Shown: piece by piece, positions 8,811-16,916 of the stretch
How the letters are laid out: the number at the start of each line of letters is the position of its first letter
Numbering within the stretch: the stretch's first letter is position 1
Assembly (NCBI RefSeq): GCF_014201835.1
Contig: NZ_JACHFH010000029.1
Span: 1 to 38,311, forward strand
Source: Pectinatus brassicae
GTDB lineage: Bacteria > Bacillota > Negativicutes > Selenomonadales > Selenomonadaceae
Reading direction: 5' to 3'
DNA: 38,311 nt
The notes under the pieces: model-generated
Told to the model about the DNA's origin: nothing
Seen by the model: the letters and a program-made list of their open reading frames with translations, nothing else
Database searches by the model: none
Position numbers and translations under genes: made by a program

Positions 8811-9959
8811 ATGCAACAATGTCAGTTAACAATACCAGCAGTAATATATGCTGGACAGGATTCAGTAAATAAAATCTCAGAAATTATCGCTAAAGAAGAT
8901 GCCAAAAGCATTTTGATTTTTACCGATAAGGGATTACATGAACGTGGTTTATGTGATGACGTAATAAAGGCCTGCGGGCAAGTACCTTATAAAATTATTG
9001 ATGATTTGACACCTGAACCAGCAGTAGAAGATGTGGAACATGTTATTGCCGAAGTTGGTATGGAAAAAGCTGACCTTATTATAGGTGTTGGCGGAGGCAG
9101 TGTTATGGATGCGTCCAAATTAGTCAGTGTAATTGTTGGTGCAGATTATAATTTGCGTGATTTATTAAAAGATAGCAGCATTGCCAGAAAACAAATAAAA
9201 ACTATTATGGTACCGACAACCTGTGGTACTGGTTCAGAAGCTACCTGCAACGCAATTGTGGCAATTCCGGAAGAAGAAACAAAGCAGGGAATTGTAAATG
9301 ATGGCATGATTCCTGACTATGTAATTTTAGATGTTAATATGATAGCTAAATTACCACCGCAAATTATTGCGGCAACCGGCGTTGATGCGTTGGCACATGT
9401 TGTGGAGTGCTTTACTTCCAAAAAAGCAACAGCATTAAGCGACACATATGCCAAAGAAGGAGCCTGCAAGATTTTTCACAATATAAAACAAGCTTATAAT
9501 AATGCCGATGATATGCAGGCTAAAAGTGAAATGATGATTGGAGCATTTTATGGCGGAGTGGCAATAACCGGGTCAGGAACTACAGCTGTTCATGCACTTT
9601 CTTATCCGTTGGGCGGCAAATATCATATTGCACATGGCGTGTCCAATGCCATTTTATTTGCCCATGTAATGGCTTTTAATAAAGATGCCTGCGCCGATCG
9701 TTTGGCACAACTATGCGATGCGGTATATCCGGAATTATCAGCTAAAAGTGTTGATGAAAAAGCAGATTATATAATAAATGAAATAGCATCTATTGTAAAA
9801 GATACCAATATTCCTGTAAGCTTAAAAGAATTTGGTGTAAAGGATGACGATCTTGATTTTCTTGTAGATGCGGGCAGTAAACAGACGAGATTATTGGTTA
9901 ATAACTGTAAAGAATTATCTTTAGATGATATTAGAAATATTTATAAAAAGGTAATGTAA
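8811..9959 (+). CDS. Iron-containing alcohol dehydrogenase
   Basis: 382 residues, group III (Fe-ADH) family. The nucleotide motif 'GVGGGSVMDASK' is near 92 and 'TTCGTGSEAT' near 139. The four metal ligands fit the FucO pattern: D192 and H196 in 'GVDALAHVVE', H261 in 'HALSYP' and H275 in 'HIAHG'. The frame is open from TTG 8778 inside the previous gene, but ATG 8811 has a perfect 'ttggagga' site, so it is chosen. It probably interconverts an aldehyde made by the aldolase (for example glycolaldehyde or lactaldehyde) and its alcohol, or oxidises a hydroxy acid. The substrate is not readable from the sequence. Confidence 0.9.
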   Translation: MQQCQLTIPAVIYAGQDSVNKISEIIAKEDAKSILIFTDKGLHERGLCDDVIKACGQVPYKIIDDLTPEPAVEDVEHVIAEVGMEKADLIIGVGGGSVMDASKLVSVIVGADYNLRDLLKDSSIARKQIKTIMVPTTCGTGSEATCNAIVAIPEEETKQGIVNDGMIPDYVILDVNMIAKLPPQIIAATGVDALAHVVECFTSKKATALSDTYAKEGACKIFHNIKQAYNNADDMQAKSEMMIGAFYGGVAITGSGTTAVHALSYPLGGKYHIAHGVSNAILFAHVMAFNKDACADRLAQLCDAVYPELSAKSVDEKADYIINEIASIVKDTNIPVSLKEFGVKDDDLDFLVDAGSKQTRLLVNNCKELSLDDIRNIYKKVM

Positions 9960-9960
9960 T

Positions 9961-10707
9961 ATGCTGCTGGAAAATAAATACGCAATAGTAACCGGAGCCA
10001 CTAGAGGTATAGGACGGCAGATTGCTTTGACGTTGGCAAAAAATGGTGCCGACTTGATTGTGACCGGAACAAATGATAAATTATTGCAGCAATTAGCTGA
10101 GGAAATACAGTCATTAGGTCAAAAATGTTTTGTTAATATTGGTAATATAGCAGACCCGGCTGCAGCAAAGGCTTTGGCAGTAAATGTAGAAAAAAATTTT
10201 CCCCAGATAGATATTTTGGTAAATAATGCTGGGATAAATATGCGAAAACCGACACTTGATATGCTTGATGATGAATGGCAGAAAATTATTGATGTTAATT
10301 TAAATGGAACGTTTTACACATGTAAGGCAATACTGCCTTACATGGTAAAACAGGAACATGGCGTTATTGTAAATGTTTCATCAAGTACAGCAAAAACACC
10401 GCATCGTAATGCAACGCCTGCTTATGGTGCATCTAAAGCAGGAATTAATTATTTGACGCAGCACTTGGCTTTGGAAATGGCTAAATACAATATACGGGTA
10501 AACGCTGTTTGCCCCGGACCAATTGAAACAGATATGTCCAAACAATGGACAACGGAGTATCGGAAAAAACTATTGGAACGTATACCACTCAAAAAGTTGG
10601 GACAACCGGCAGATGTGGCAAATATGGTTTTATTTTTGGCATCCGATATGGCGGTATTTATAACCGGGGAAAGTATTAATATCAATGGCGGCATCTATAT
10701 GAATTAG
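9961..10707 (+). CDS. Short-chain dehydrogenase/reductase
   Basis: 248 residues, classical SDR. The cofactor loop is 'TGATRGIG' at 11-18, 'NNAGI' follows near 89, and the catalytic set is S140-S142, Y155 and K159 ('YGASK'). The end 'GESININGGIYM' is like gluconate 5-dehydrogenase and FabG-type enzymes. It starts 1 nt after the previous stop. As last gene of the operon it most likely oxidises or reduces a carbonyl/hydroxyl of the sugar acid. A role in fatty acid synthesis is unlikely in this context. Confidence 0.9.
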   Translation: MLLENKYAIVTGATRGIGRQIALTLAKNGADLIVTGTNDKLLQQLAEEIQSLGQKCFVNIGNIADPAAAKALAVNVEKNFPQIDILVNNAGINMRKPTLDMLDDEWQKIIDVNLNGTFYTCKAILPYMVKQEHGVIVNVSSSTAKTPHRNATPAYGASKAGINYLTQHLALEMAKYNIRVNAVCPGPIETDMSKQWTTEYRKKLLERIPLKKLGQPADVANMVLFLASDMAVFITGESININGGIYMN

Positions 10708-10754
10708 ATCATATTGTACTATCAATATAAACTATAGATATATTAGAATATGGA

Positions 10755-10803
10755 AAAAATAATGCCGTGATAGCAGATAATTGCTTATCACGGCATTATT
10801 TTT
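10755..10803. terminator. Bidirectional terminator
   Basis: The 18-bp stem (10755-10772 with 10786-10803, core 'aatgccgtgata'/'tatcacggcatt') is flanked by A and T runs. It ends the sigma-54 operon on the plus strand and the convergent DUF3298 gene on the minus strand. Confidence 0.88.
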
Positions 10804-10806
10804 ATC

Positions 10807-11451
10807 CTAATTATTTTTTAGAGGCATAGTAATATAAAGCGTGCCATAGACATAGGGGGCTAAGGCATAGGGCGGGTAGATAAGACTGATATAGAGCTTA
10901 TTGTCTTTTTTGCTAATACAGTAGTCCTGCGGAATATATAAGTCACCGATAAAGGAATCTATTGAAACTGGAGTATTTCCATCACCGCCTAAAATGACAG
11001 CTTCCTTATTATCAAGCATTTTTTGCAGCTGGGGAGCTGTTATAGTAAGATAATGAGAGAGTGGAATTCGTTCACCGATAGTTTTATCATAGACAACGCC
11101 GTTAATAAAGTAATTGCCATGAGCCGCACCCTTATAGAAGCGGTATTCTTTAAAAACGAGCGAGACGATTTTAGCGTCATTGTAAGTAATATTATAATAC
11201 ATAGAACTGCTGGTATCAGGGATACTGTCAACAGCAGCCCGCATATCGGACAGATAGTTTTGGATATCGCGGTTAATCTTGAAGTTTATTTCGGAATCAT
11301 TGGTCTGAATAACAGGATAATTGGATTTTTCACTGCCAATATAAAAAGATTTATTGATAATATCATTGGCATAAACAATATTAAAATTTATACAGGTAAT
11401 TAAGGCGAACAGAGAAAAAATAATTAAAATCTTATTTTTGCACGATGACAT
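10807..11451 (-). CDS. Secreted DUF4163/DUF3298-type protein
   Basis: 214 residues. A signal peptide is clear: basic start, hydrophobic core around 9-25, likely cleavage after 'VYA' at about 28. The mature part has the family pattern: repeated beta-rich segments, 'YKGAAHGNY' (usual form Y-x-G-G-A-H) near residue 105, and 'IPLSHYL' before the C-terminal DUF3298 part. Such domains also occur in RsiV, an anti-sigma factor that binds lysozyme, but no transmembrane anchor or sigma-binding part is present here, so it should be exported. 'gggaggt' precedes the ATG. Function is unknown. Confidence 0.8.
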   Translation of the reverse strand: MSSCKNKILIIFSLFALITCINFNIVYANDIINKSFYIGSEKSNYPVIQTNDSEINFKINRDIQNYLSDMRAAVDSIPDTSSSMYYNITYNDAKIVSLVFKEYRFYKGAAHGNYFINGVVYDKTIGERIPLSHYLTITAPQLQKMLDNKEAVILGGDGNTPVSIDSFIGDLYIPQDYCISKKDNKLYISLIYPPYALAPYVYGTLYITMPLKNN

Positions 11452-11483
11452 GATGTGATACCTCCCTATTATTTGTTATAATA

Positions 11484-11513
11484 AACATAGCATTAACTAA
11501 GTACAATAGTCAA
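11484..11513 (-). promoter_or_regulatory. Predicted promoter of the DUF3298 gene
   Basis: On the minus strand TTGACT (11513-11508) and TATGTT (11489-11484) are 18 nt apart, a plausible housekeeping promoter about 30 bp before the gene. Confidence 0.45.
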
Positions 11514-11601
11514 TGACAAAATCTTTTGAATAATTAGTTATGCAAGAAAATCATAAAAGGTATTACACCTAGGTATCATCAGAATTTATCGGGGGTTTTT
11601 A

Positions 11602-11610
11602 TGTTATAAT
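11602..11610 (+). promoter_or_regulatory. Extended -10 promoter of the threonine-synthase-like gene
   Basis: 'TGtTATAAT' is a perfect extended -10 element with a poor -35, located 36 bp upstream of the ATG at 11647. Confidence 0.55.
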
Positions 11611-11646
11611 AGTGGCAAATAGCGGTTTATAAATGGAGGAATCAGT

Positions 11647-12747
11647 ATGGATTTTGTTTGCTCGGAATGTGGTCATCGGGAAAGTACCAATACGTATAGA
11701 GCTAAGTGCAGCAAGTGCGGTGGCTTATGGAAATTGGATTATACAGCACCTAAGTTTGATCTGGCTAAAGTAGATAAAAATACCTGGAGTATGTTTCGTT
11801 ATCGGGAATTTATGCCGATTGAAAATGATGCTTGGCAAAATATTTCTTTAGGCGAAGGTATGACACCAATCATTAATTTTGCCGATGGTGTGCTGTTTAA
11901 AATGGATTATTGTATGCCGACGCTTTCGTTTAAAGACCGCGGAGCAGCTATGCTGATAGCCCATTGCAGCAGTATTGGGGTAAAAAGTGTTGTACAGGAT
12001 TCCAGCGGTAATGCCGGTGATAGTGTGGCAGCATATTGCGGACGGGCAGGTATAAAATGTGAAGTTTTTGTACCTGAAGCAACATCACCTAAAAAAATTG
12101 GCATGATACGCGCGCATGGAGCTATGTGCAATGTAGTAAGCGGCACACGTGATGATTGTGCTGAAGTCTGCCGGGCTAAGGTAGCTAAAGATGGTGATTA
12201 TTATGCTAATCATGTATATAATCCGTTTTTTTATGAAGGTACTAAAACATATATATATGAAGTTTATGAGCAATTGGGCAGAATTCCTGATAATATTATT
12301 ATACCGTTGGGAAATGGTACGTTATTCCTAGGGGTAATTAAAGCCTTGGAAGAATTTTTGACCGCGGGCATCATCGAAAAAATGCCGCAGCTTATTGCGG
12401 TGCAAAGTGAACATTGTGCACCATTTGTGCAGGCTGTAGAGCAAAAATCAGATGTTCCGGTGGAAGTGGAAGTTAAACCAACTTTGGCAGAAGGTATTGC
12501 CATTGGAGTACCAATGCGTGGCAAGGAAATTTTACAGTATATTTATAAATATGATATAAAGATGATTGCTGTTCCAGAAGAAAAGATTTTGCCGACACGC
12601 GGGCAATTGGCAGCACAGGGGATTTCCTGTGAACATACAACTGCAGCTAGTTATGCAGCATATCAGATCTATTGCGAAAAATACGGAAAAATAGCTGAAT
12701 GCCTAATTCCAATGTGTGGAGCTGGATTAAAATCAGAACCATGGTAA
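11647..12747 (+). CDS. Threonine-synthase-like PLP-dependent enzyme
   Basis: 366 residues, fold type II PLP enzyme. It begins with a four-cysteine zinc-ribbon-like segment (C5, C8, C21, C24), as in many threonine synthases. The PLP lysine is K96 in 'LSFKDRGA', followed by 'DSSGNAGDSVA' and the phosphate loop 'PLGNGT' near 220. True threonine synthases are usually longer and read 'DTSGNTG' or 'DTSGNAG' with 'PVGN', so the substrate may differ; cysteate-synthase-like or diaminopropionate-type activities share this look. It is a single gene with its own extended -10 promoter and terminator, with no threonine genes beside it. An 'atggagga' site precedes the ATG. Confidence 0.75.
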   Translation: MDFVCSECGHRESTNTYRAKCSKCGGLWKLDYTAPKFDLAKVDKNTWSMFRYREFMPIENDAWQNISLGEGMTPIINFADGVLFKMDYCMPTLSFKDRGAAMLIAHCSSIGVKSVVQDSSGNAGDSVAAYCGRAGIKCEVFVPEATSPKKIGMIRAHGAMCNVVSGTRDDCAEVCRAKVAKDGDYYANHVYNPFFYEGTKTYIYEVYEQLGRIPDNIIIPLGNGTLFLGVIKALEEFLTAGIIEKMPQLIAVQSEHCAPFVQAVEQKSDVPVEVEVKPTLAEGIAIGVPMRGKEILQYIYKYDIKMIAVPEEKILPTRGQLAAQGISCEHTTAASYAAYQIYCEKYGKIAECLIPMCGAGLKSEPW

Positions 12748-12753
12748 TAAAAA

Positions 12754-12790
12754 AAAAAAACTGTTGTGGAATTTCCACAACAGTTTTTTT
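12754..12790. terminator. Bidirectional terminator
   Basis: The stem 'ctgttgtgga'/'tccacaacag', extended to 17 bp by A and T runs, with a 3-nt loop, lies between two convergent genes and overlaps the stop of the minus-strand one. Confidence 0.88.
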
Positions 12791-13868
12791 ATTTATTTTT
12801 CTGTGTCTGGCGTATTTTTTTCCAATGCAGGACGCAGCGGATATTTTTATGAAGATGAGGAACTGCAAAACAACGATTACAGGATACACAAAGCGATTTA
12901 TCACTTTGCCCAGTGGCAAATTTTGTCAAGATATCGGGTTCACAGATAAGCGCCCGCCCTAAAGAAATTAATGGGATATTACTGTTTTGAATTTTTTCAA
13001 TGTCTTCGATACTTTTAATGCCGCCAACAATACTTATTGGCAGGGTAGTATGTTTAGCAAAAGAATTTATTCTATCGAAATAATACAGGGAATCAGTGCG
13101 GGATTTACTAAGAAAATCAACGCCGCTCCACTCGATGAATTCAACGTCAAGTTCTTGGCATTTTCTGATGATATATTCCATGTCGTAAGCATATTTGCGA
13201 TCATCAGCATTTGTGTCATTATTTATTTTTATGGCTACAGGGAAATCAGCGCCGCATTTTTCTTTTATACCGCTGATTATTTGGGCACACAGACGAAATC
13301 TGTTTTCAATATTGCCGCCATAAATATCAGTTCTTTCGTTAAATGTTTCGTCAATAAAGCGTGATAACAAATAGCTGTGGGCGGCGTGAATCTGCACACC
13401 GTCAACACCAGCCTGCTTAAGGCGATAGGCAGCAGCAATAAAAGATTCACGAATAGTTTCTATCTGCTCCATAGATAAGGCAGCAGCATGTCGGTCCTTG
13501 CGTAAGTCACATTCGCTGACATCATAGTATTCATCAGTATCAATAGCGCGTGGGCCGGCATGATTTATCTGTGGCATAAATAAGCTGTTATGCTTATGAA
13601 TAATTTCAGCGGCTTTGGTAAATTGCGGAATGTATTTATCATCATCAATACGTATCTGTTCTTTATTGGCCAGTCCGCCAGCTAAAACGCAGCAATGACC
13701 ACTTATGATAAGGGCGATATGGTTTGCTGCCAAGTCATTGTACATTTGATATTCGACATCGGTCATAAAGCCGTCTGTATCGCCTAAAAAACTATGTACA
13801 GCAGAACGTATGAAGGGATTTTTCAAATTTAGGTGCTTAAGTTTTGTAGATTTATCTATTGGAATCAT
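12789..13868 (-). CDS. Old-yellow-enzyme-type NADH:flavin oxidoreductase, single-domain
   Basis: 359 residues. FMN-binding TIM barrel with 'QINHAGPRA' near 100, the active-site pair in 'HAAHSYLLSRF', and 'DIYGGNIENRFRL'. After the barrel come C327, C330, C333 and C345, which look like the ligands of a [4Fe-4S] cluster, as in 2-enoate reductases, 2,4-dienoyl-CoA reductase and bile-acid BaiCD-type enzymes. Those are normally about 640-680 residues with an FAD/NAD domain; here the protein stops after the cluster, so the electron donor would be another protein such as ferredoxin. The next 200 bp show no reading frame for the missing domain, so this is a natural short form. 'aaaggacag' precedes the ATG. 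Confidence 0.85.
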   Translation of the reverse strand: MIPIDKSTKLKHLNLKNPFIRSAVHSFLGDTDGFMTDVEYQMYNDLAANHIALIISGHCCVLAGGLANKEQIRIDDDKYIPQFTKAAEIIHKHNSLFMPQINHAGPRAIDTDEYYDVSECDLRKDRHAAALSMEQIETIRESFIAAAYRLKQAGVDGVQIHAAHSYLLSRFIDETFNERTDIYGGNIENRFRLCAQIISGIKEKCGADFPVAIKINNDTNADDRKYAYDMEYIIRKCQELDVEFIEWSGVDFLSKSRTDSLYYFDRINSFAKHTTLPISIVGGIKSIEDIEKIQNSNIPLISLGRALICEPDILTKFATGQSDKSLCVSCNRCFAVPHLHKNIRCVLHWKKIRQTQKNK

Positions 13869-13959
13869 TTTTCTGTCCTTTGTAAAAAATAGTGAATAAT
13901 ATATGAAGTAAATAAAAAAATATTTACAAAAATAATTGTGATAAAGCAGTTATACGAAT

Positions 13960-13991
13960 ATTATCCGCTCCCTATATAGGGAGCGGATAAT
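13960..13991. terminator. Hairpin downstream of murA
   Basis: A 15-bp perfect stem ('attatccgctcccta' and its complement) with a 2-nt loop follows the murA stop on the minus strand. It lacks a good T tract, so it may stabilise the 3' end rather than terminate efficiently. Confidence 0.5.
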
Positions 13992-14013
13992 TATAAAGAA
14001 TATATAATTTCGT

Positions 14014-15279
14014 TTAATCGTTAATACGACGAATATTTGCGCCTAAAGAACATAATTTATTAACAAGATTATCATAGCCGCGATCAATATGATGAATATA
14101 CCCTATTTGGGTTTCGCCGTCAGCAACAAGTCCAGCTAGAACCATAGCAGCACCGGCACGTAAATCAGTAGCTTTGACTTGGCAGCCTAATAATTTGGAA
14201 GGGCCTTCAACTACAGAAGTGCGGCCTTCGATTTTTATATTGGCGCCCATACGTTTTAATTCATCAACATGCATAAATCTGTTTTCAAATACAGTTTCAG
14301 TAACCATGCCGGCACCTTCAGATACGGTGAGCATAGCCATGAACTGAGCCTGCATATCAGTAGGGAACCCTGGATAAGGCATCGTTTTTATATCAACAGC
14401 CTTAAGAGATTTATCATTTTTAACGCGAATGCCTTTAACATCTTCAATTATTTCAGCGCCAGCCTCAGTTAGTTTGGCAATGACTGGTTTTAAATGTTCG
14501 CTGATAGCATTTTCTATGTAGATATCGCCATGGGTCATAGCGGCAGCAACCATATATGTGCCGGCTTCAATGCGGTCAGGAATAATTGTGTAATTGCAAC
14601 CGGTAAGTTTTTTTACGCCTTCGATTTTAATTACATTAGTACCAGCACCACGGATGTTGGCTCCCATCATATTTAAAAAGTTAGCTAAATCTATTATTTC
14701 TGGTTCTTGAGCAGGATTTTCCAAGATGGTTTTACCTTCAGCCATACAGGCGGCCATCATGATGTTTTCGGTAGCGCCGACACTAGGAAAATCAAGATAA
14801 ATTTTAGCGCCTTTTAATTTATCAGGAACAGTAGCGTTGATAAAGCCATGTCCAATTTCAATCTGGGCACCGAGAGCCTCAAAGCCCTTTAAGTGTAAAT
14901 CTATAGGGCGGGTACCAATAGCACAGCCACCAGGCAAAGAGATTTTAGAATGCCCGCAGCGTGAAAGGAGCGGCCCCATGATTAAAAATGAAGCGCGCAT
15001 TTTGCGTATTAATTCATAAGGTGCATCACATGATGTGATGGTGGAGCTGTCAGCAGTAAAAATATGCTTTTCTTTATCAAAAGAAACTTTTACGCCGAGT
15101 TTTGTTAGAACCTCAGAGATAGTTTCTACATCATCTAAACATGGTACTTCTTCTAAAACGCAAGGAATATCTTGTCCTAAAAGTGTAGCGGCAATTATAG
15201 GTAAAACAGCGTTTTTGGCACCACTTATTTTGACGCGTCCGTGTAGGCGTGCGCCACCATTTATAACTAACTTTTCCAA
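14014..15279 (-). CDS. murA: UDP-N-acetylglucosamine 1-carboxyvinyltransferase
   Basis: 421 residues, full length. It transfers enolpyruvate from phosphoenolpyruvate to UDP-GlcNAc, the first committed step of peptidoglycan synthesis, in the cytosol. 'GAKNAVLP' (20-27) holds the conserved K22-N23. The catalytic, fosfomycin-reactive cysteine is C119 in '[13 protein letters not shown]', so the enzyme is of the sensitive type. The C-terminus 'HIDRGYDN' is typical. The start is TTG at 15279, with 'gggggat' upstream and no ATG alternative. It has its own promoter and is transcribed alone; whether a second murA exists elsewhere cannot be seen. Confidence 0.96.
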   Translation of the reverse strand: MEKLVINGGARLHGRVKISGAKNAVLPIIAATLLGQDIPCVLEEVPCLDDVETISEVLTKLGVKVSFDKEKHIFTADSSTITSCDAPYELIRKMRASFLIMGPLLSRCGHSKISLPGGCAIGTRPIDLHLKGFEALGAQIEIGHGFINATVPDKLKGAKIYLDFPSVGATENIMMAACMAEGKTILENPAQEPEIIDLANFLNMMGANIRGAGTNVIKIEGVKKLTGCNYTIIPDRIEAGTYMVAAAMTHGDIYIENAISEHLKPVIAKLTEAGAEIIEDVKGIRVKNDKSLKAVDIKTMPYPGFPTDMQAQFMAMLTVSEGAGMVTETVFENRFMHVDELKRMGANIKIEGRTSVVEGPSKLLGCQVKATDLRAGAAMVLAGLVADGETQIGYIHHIDRGYDNLVNKLCSLGANIRRIND

Positions 15280-15313
15280 TTTTTATCCCCCGAAAAATGC
15301 TTATATCTTATAC

Positions 15314-15342
15314 AGTTTACCATTTAAAAATATATCTGGCAA
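15314..15342 (-). promoter_or_regulatory. Predicted murA promoter
   Basis: On the minus strand TTGCCA (15342-15337), a 17-nt spacer and TAAACT (15319-15314) with TG one base before the -10 (extended -10) form a good sigma-A-type promoter 35 bp before the TTG start. Confidence 0.6.
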
Positions 15343-15481
15343 GATTTATATTAAGGAAGGAAAGTAATATAAAATATAGATATAATTAATTTTTAAAATA
15401 GCAGTTAAAATCAATATATTTGGCAGAGACGTCAAACTAACGAAGAAAATAAGAAAAAATATTGAATAGTCATAAAAATTA

Positions 15482-15510
15482 TTGCAAAATGTCTTGCGTG
15501 AATGTATAAT
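15482..15510 (+). promoter_or_regulatory. Promoter of the dicarboxylate/amino-acid symporter
   Basis: TTGCAA (15482-15487), a 17-nt spacer and a perfect TATAAT (15505-15510), 39 bp before the ATG. Nothing else was recognised in 15343-15549. Confidence 0.75.
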
Positions 15511-15549
15511 TTTTTATTGGATATATTATTTATAGGAAGGTTGGGTTAA

Positions 15550-16773
15550 ATGTTAAAAAAAAGCAGCATTATTGACAACTTAGGCAAGTATATTTTTGTA
15601 GCAATGATTCTTGGTATAATTGCCGGGCTTACCATGGGGAAGCATGCAGAAATATTCTCACCAGTAGGTGACTTATTCATGCAGCTGATTAAGATGGTTA
15701 TAATGCCGATGATTCTTTTTTCACTTATTGGTGGTGCAGCATCTTTAGGCGCATCAAGTTCTGCTGGGAAAATCGGTGTTACTACATTTGTTTATTATGG
15801 AGTAACTACGGTAATAGCAGTAATTATCGGTCTTATATTCGGTGAAGTATTTAAGCCGGGTGTGGGCATTGATTTATCAGCATTAGGCAGTGTGGCTGAT
15901 GCAGCAAAATATGCTGATAAAGGGGCTTTGCCTGGTTTTTGGGATACTATTATTGGTTTTGTGCCGGCTAATCCATTTGAGGCTCTTGTCAGTGGCAATG
16001 TTTTGCAAATTATAGTATTTTCTTTATTTTTAGGTTTTGCTATTTCAGCGATGAAGCCTGAAAAACGTGATTATCTATTGAAATTATTTAATAATCTTAC
16101 TGAAGCTACTATTGAAATAATGACAATTATTATGTGCTTTGCACCAATTGGTGTATTTGGCCTTATGGCTGGGTCTGTCGGTAAATTTGGTGCAGACGTG
16201 TTAGTTAAGATATTATATCTGCTGGGATTATACATAGCAGTATTATTGATTCATAATTTCGTTGTCCTTGGTGGCAGTGTAGCAATGTTTTCTAAATGTA
16301 CATCCTATAAAGAGTTTTTCAAGCATATTTATAAGGTACAATTATTTGCATTTTCTACGGCAAGCTCTATGGCAACTTTGCCGCTTAATCTGCGCACTAC
16401 TACTGATGAACTGCATGTTTCCAAGGAAACGGCAGCTTTTGCATTACCGCTGGGGGCGACCATTAATATGAATGGTAATGCTGCCTATTATGCTATGGCA
16501 GCCTGCTTCTTTGCCCAGATGTTTGGCATTCATCTTAGTGTCACTCAATATATAGCAATTATTTTTACATCTACTATCGGTGCCGTTGGTCAGGCAGGTG
16601 TTCCTGGGCCTACATTGCTTGTTGTAGCTGTATTAATGGCGGCTAATATACCAATTGATGCATTGCCTATTTTATTTGGTGTTGACCGTATATTTGACAT
16701 GCTGCGTACCGCAGTTAATGTTACTGGGGATTCGGCCTGTGCAACTATTGTGGATAGATTGAGAAAAGAATAG
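15550..16773 (+). CDS. Dicarboxylate/amino acid:cation symporter (DAACS family)
   Basis: 407 residues, GltP/DctA/SstT type, glutamate-transporter fold with eight helices and two re-entrant loops. The serine-rich loop is 'FSTASSMATLP', the sodium-site motif reads 'TINMNGNA' (usually NMDGT), loop HP2 reads 'AGVPGP', and helix 8 carries 'DRIFDMLRTAVNVTGD'. The arginine of 'DMLRTAVNV' lies where acidic substrates are bound, so glutamate, aspartate or a C4-dicarboxylate is likely. The Asp-to-Asn change in 'NMNG' removes a residue that coordinates a cation in many homologues, which may alter cation dependence. It is a single gene with its own promoter and terminator. The site 'ggaaggttggg' precedes the ATG. 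Confidence 0.9.
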   Translation: MLKKSSIIDNLGKYIFVAMILGIIAGLTMGKHAEIFSPVGDLFMQLIKMVIMPMILFSLIGGAASLGASSSAGKIGVTTFVYYGVTTVIAVIIGLIFGEVFKPGVGIDLSALGSVADAAKYADKGALPGFWDTIIGFVPANPFEALVSGNVLQIIVFSLFLGFAISAMKPEKRDYLLKLFNNLTEATIEIMTIIMCFAPIGVFGLMAGSVGKFGADVLVKILYLLGLYIAVLLIHNFVVLGGSVAMFSKCTSYKEFFKHIYKVQLFAFSTASSMATLPLNLRTTTDELHVSKETAAFALPLGATINMNGNAAYYAMAACFFAQMFGIHLSVTQYIAIIFTSTIGAVGQAGVPGPTLLVVAVLMAANIPIDALPILFGVDRIFDMLRTAVNVTGDSACATIVDRLRKE

Positions 16774-16788
16774 TAATAAATATATTAA

Positions 16789-16824
16789 GCTGTTATGGGA
16801 ATTATTTCCTGTAACAGTTTTTTT
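16789..16824 (+). terminator. Terminator after the symporter gene
   Basis: The stem 'ctgttatgggaa'/'ttcctgtaacag' with one small internal mismatch is followed by seven T. Confidence 0.85.
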
Positions 16825-16841
16825 AGTTGGTAATGATAAAG

Positions 16842-16870
16842 TTGAAAAATATTTAATAATAGCATAAACT
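16842..16870 (+). promoter_or_regulatory. Predicted promoter of the M29 aminopeptidase
   Basis: TTGAAA (16842-16847), a 17-nt spacer and TAAACT (16865-16870), 46 bp before the ATG. Confidence 0.45.
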
Positions 16871-16916
16871 CTTACATAAGATATAAAATAATTATTTATA
16901 ATATGGAGGTCTAATA

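Noticed and set aside
2340-10707. Calling the operon a sialic acid (nan) locus
   Set aside because: nanE- and nanK-like genes are missing, and an acid-sugar kinase and PdxA-type enzyme are present instead.
12987-13364. Plus-strand reading frame of 125 codons
   Set aside because: It is antisense to the old-yellow-enzyme gene and has no family match.
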